From positions 62,001 to 126,000 of the forward strand of contig SYDY01000121.1 in the NCBI GenBank assembly GCA_005801425.1: a DNA stretch of 64,000 nucleotides, in the 5' to 3' direction. Both the position numbers and the translations under genes were made by a program. Every line of letters starts with the position of its first letter. The stretch's first letter is position 1. Source of the DNA: Bdellovibrionales bacterium (GTDB lineage: Bacteria > Myxococcota > XYA12-FULL-58-9 > SYDY01). Under the pieces are notes generated by a model. The model was not told the origin of the DNA, searched no databases, and saw nothing but the letters and a program-made list of their open reading frames with translations. Shown in pieces: positions 62,384-64,000 of this stretch.

Positions 62384-63388
62384 TTATGCAGATCTCCCAA
62401 AAAAAGCTGTAAGACGAGGATCTGGTCCGATTTCCGCACCATCCAGTAGTATCGGTTCCAAAAATTCGACACCGCGCGTACGCGCAACGCGATACACACG
62501 AAGTGGCTCAAGATCTACATTATGAAGCTGCTGATCACGTCGCAGCGGAACAGCATACGCGGAGCCCACATCATCTGAGCTTGGCCAATACAAAAATTCA
62601 CTTAACAAAATACAATCAAAATCTTTCTCGGCCTCAAAAAGATGCGTTTGCAATGCATCTTCAAGCCCATGCTCCTGAATACTTATTTTTTTGAGTTGTT
62701 CACGCAGTGTTTGATCTCTTTTTTGTTCTTGGTCTGCACTATATAAAAGAGTTTCAGCCAAAGCGCGATCGCGCTTTGCAAGGTAAAGATACTCAGAACG
62801 TGCAAGCGATGCACGCAAAGAATCGCTCCATCGCGTTTCCACGCGGCTCCATATTGCGGTTCGCTTGTTTTCTTCGTTTTTCATTCGCCGATCGGCGACT
62901 TGAAGTTGCTGTAAGCGCGCTTCCAGATGTGCACGGGCAGCATTCAATTCATCACGCATACGATCCACATCGTCACTGTGATATTTCTCCGCGGCTTTCA
63001 TACGACTTTGCACAAGAAAGATTTTCTGGCGTAAACTTTCAACATCCTGATCGACACAATCGCGATCAGCCCAAGCCCCGCTTGCTTTGCTGCGTTGCTT
63101 CTCAAAATCACTTACAGCCTGAAATGAATCGTTTTCTAGATCTGCAAGTTTGGATAACGCCAGCGCTGATTTTTCTTCCCATTGCCCCGCGCGCATTAAA
63201 AGCGTTTCAGCTTTCTGACGTATGCTTTCTGATTGAAATCGTAGCATCGATAATTGCGAAAAAAGGCCTTCGCGCCGCTGAAGAACGGCCTCCTGCTCTG
63301 CACGAATATCGCGATACCGACGATACCATTTAAGAAAAAAATCCGTATCTAAAAATTGGACGATATCCTGAGAAGTTTTTGTTTTCAC
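62384..63388 (-). CDS. Coiled-coil protein, function unknown
   Basis: 334 residues from GTG 63388, behind GAGGGGGG six bases upstream. It begins KTKTSQDIVQFLDTDFFLKW, and long charged helices without Pro run from about 25 to 260. The C-terminal 70 residues include YWPSSDDVGSAYAVPLRRD and TRGVEFLEPILLDGAEIGPD, a small folded part. No signal peptide is seen. It lies between an AgmX-like gene and the CNB gene in one operon, so a part in an envelope or motility complex is possible but speculative. Confidence 0.7.
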   Translation of the reverse strand: MKTKTSQDIVQFLDTDFFLKWYRRYRDIRAEQEAVLQRREGLFSQLSMLRFQSESIRQKAETLLMRAGQWEEKSALALSKLADLENDSFQAVSDFEKQRSKASGAWADRDCVDQDVESLRQKIFLVQSRMKAAEKYHSDDVDRMRDELNAARAHLEARLQQLQVADRRMKNEENKRTAIWSRVETRWSDSLRASLARSEYLYLAKRDRALAETLLYSADQEQKRDQTLREQLKKISIQEHGLEDALQTHLFEAEKDFDCILLSEFLYWPSSDDVGSAYAVPLRRDQQLHNVDLEPLRVYRVARTRGVEFLEPILLDGAEIGPDPRLTAFFGRSA

Positions 63389-63416
63389 GATTGTCCCCCC
63401 TCTCAAAGGTCCGTGC

Positions 63417-64000
63417 TTAACCCGATGATGTGAAAATGAACGGAAAGTTTACCGTCACACTACCACCATCAGGTTTGGGGAAACGCCACTTGCGAATACG
63501 GCCCACGATACATGCCCCAACGGCATCGGATCCCATTTGATTTTTGGAAACAAATGCTTCTTCAACCTGACCATTCACACCAATGGTAAATTCAATTTCA
63601 ATTTTTCCCGATAAGCCCGGATTGCGTTTAAGTTCTTGTTCGTAACAATCCTGAACCATGCGTTTGCGCGTACGCACAACTTCAGCCACAGCAGCGGGAT
63701 CTAAAGCACCATCCACTTCAGGTGCTTCAGTTTTCATAGAACTCACCCGCGCTTCTGACTTTGCTGCGAGATTGACCTGACCCCCGCCTGATGTTGCAAG
63801 GCCGCCGATTTTTGCCGACGCTCCCGTACCACCGCCACGCTTATTGGCTTCAGTCGCAACCCCAACACCGCTGATCCCTTCAAATGCACTGTCGAGATTG
63901 CTATTGAGTCCACCTGCTGCAAAGACATCCGCCACGGCGCCCGAGGCCCCGGGAGCCCCAGCGGCGCCTAAAATAGCCAACAATCCCGTTGAACGTATCT
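63417..64000 (-). CDS. AgmX/PglI C-terminal-domain (TonB-like) protein, 5' end outside window
   Basis: The frame is open to the window edge; 194 residues are visible. RSTGLLAILGAAGAPG near the start is a hydrophobic Gly/Ala-rich stretch. A Gly-rich linker follows, then LDPAAVAEVVRTRKRMVQDCYEQELKRNPGLSGKIEIEFTIGVNGQVEEAF and IVGRIRKWRFPKPDGG. This end is the AgmX/PglI C-terminal domain, TonB-like, frequent in Myxococcota gliding and energy-coupling proteins. The true start is upstream of the visible sequence; the TTG at 63983 is not a supported start. Confidence 0.85.
   Translation of the reverse strand, partial: IRSTGLLAILGAAGAPGASGAVADVFAAGGLNSNLDSAFEGISGVGVATEANKRGGGTGASAKIGGLATSGGGQVNLAAKSEARVSSMKTEAPEVDGALDPAAVAEVVRTRKRMVQDCYEQELKRNPGLSGKIEIEFTIGVNGQVEEAFVSKNQMGSDAVGACIVGRIRKWRFPKPDGGSVTVNFPFIFTSSG

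Overview
The window looks like a piece of a compact, moderate-GC chromosome from a Myxococcota-type (former Deltaproteobacteria) bacterium. The clues are a protein whose C-terminus resembles the myxobacterial MYXO-CTERM sorting signal, an AgmX/PglI-type TonB-like C-terminal domain, several lipoproteins, a complete-looking lower mevalonate pathway, and a giant PUFA-synthase-like megasynthase. This placement is an inference; no rRNA gene is present. No CRISPR array, transposase, integrase or phage gene was seen.

Layout. 1-3229: partial argF, then thiI and rarA. 3226-19332: a near-continuous minus-strand block that joins quinone-head synthesis to isoprenoid-tail synthesis, in transcription order menF, menD, menB, menA, menC, menE, polyprenyl diphosphate synthase, menG/ubiE, truD, an SDR gene, mevalonate-diphosphate decarboxylase, phosphomevalonate kinase, a fused HMG-CoA reductase-mevalonate kinase, and miaE. 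A thioesterase gene (probable DHNA-CoA thioesterase) is nested on the opposite strand opposite the tail of menE. Most genes in the block overlap by 1 to 30 bases, so translational coupling is likely. 19589-24554: rpsD with promoter and terminator, a small ATPase, a fused alpha-beta 2-oxoacid dehydrogenase E1, and gpmI. 24448-33283: a surface protein and a run of poorly characterised genes, including an oxygenase-like protein without its Rieske centre and a large PLP-enzyme-like protein. 33373-44068: tRNA-His, a PI-PLC-like lipoprotein, smc, pntAA-pntAB-pntB, a permease, a DUF1554 lipoprotein and a GNAT enzyme. 44263-51347: a DUF4143 ATPase flanked by short direct repeats, two aminotransferases, rsmD, coaD, algH and a J-domain protein. 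51481-61463: an acyl-CoA carboxylase beta chain translationally coupled to a 2832-residue megasynthase (KS-ACP-AT-KS-ACP-KR-ACP-DH-PPTase). 61508-64000: a small ORF, a cyclic-nucleotide-binding protein, a coiled-coil protein and a partial AgmX-like protein.

The most striking feature is a set of short palindromic repeats scattered over the window. Some lie between genes, but many lie inside open reading frames and are translated in frame. The peptide VGAVREPP appears in three unrelated proteins (phosphomevalonate kinase, MenC, the megasynthase). A second repeat gives VIPAK.G.Q- or RMRG/RIRE-type peptides in the megasynthase and at the RarA C-terminus, and a third gives GEASPAPT in RsmD. This resembles the logic of Rickettsia palindromic elements.

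Other points worth following are three carrier domains with Thr at the usual phosphopantetheine Ser, the HMGR-MVK fusion, the Rieske-less oxygenase, and an SDR lacking the YxxxK pair.
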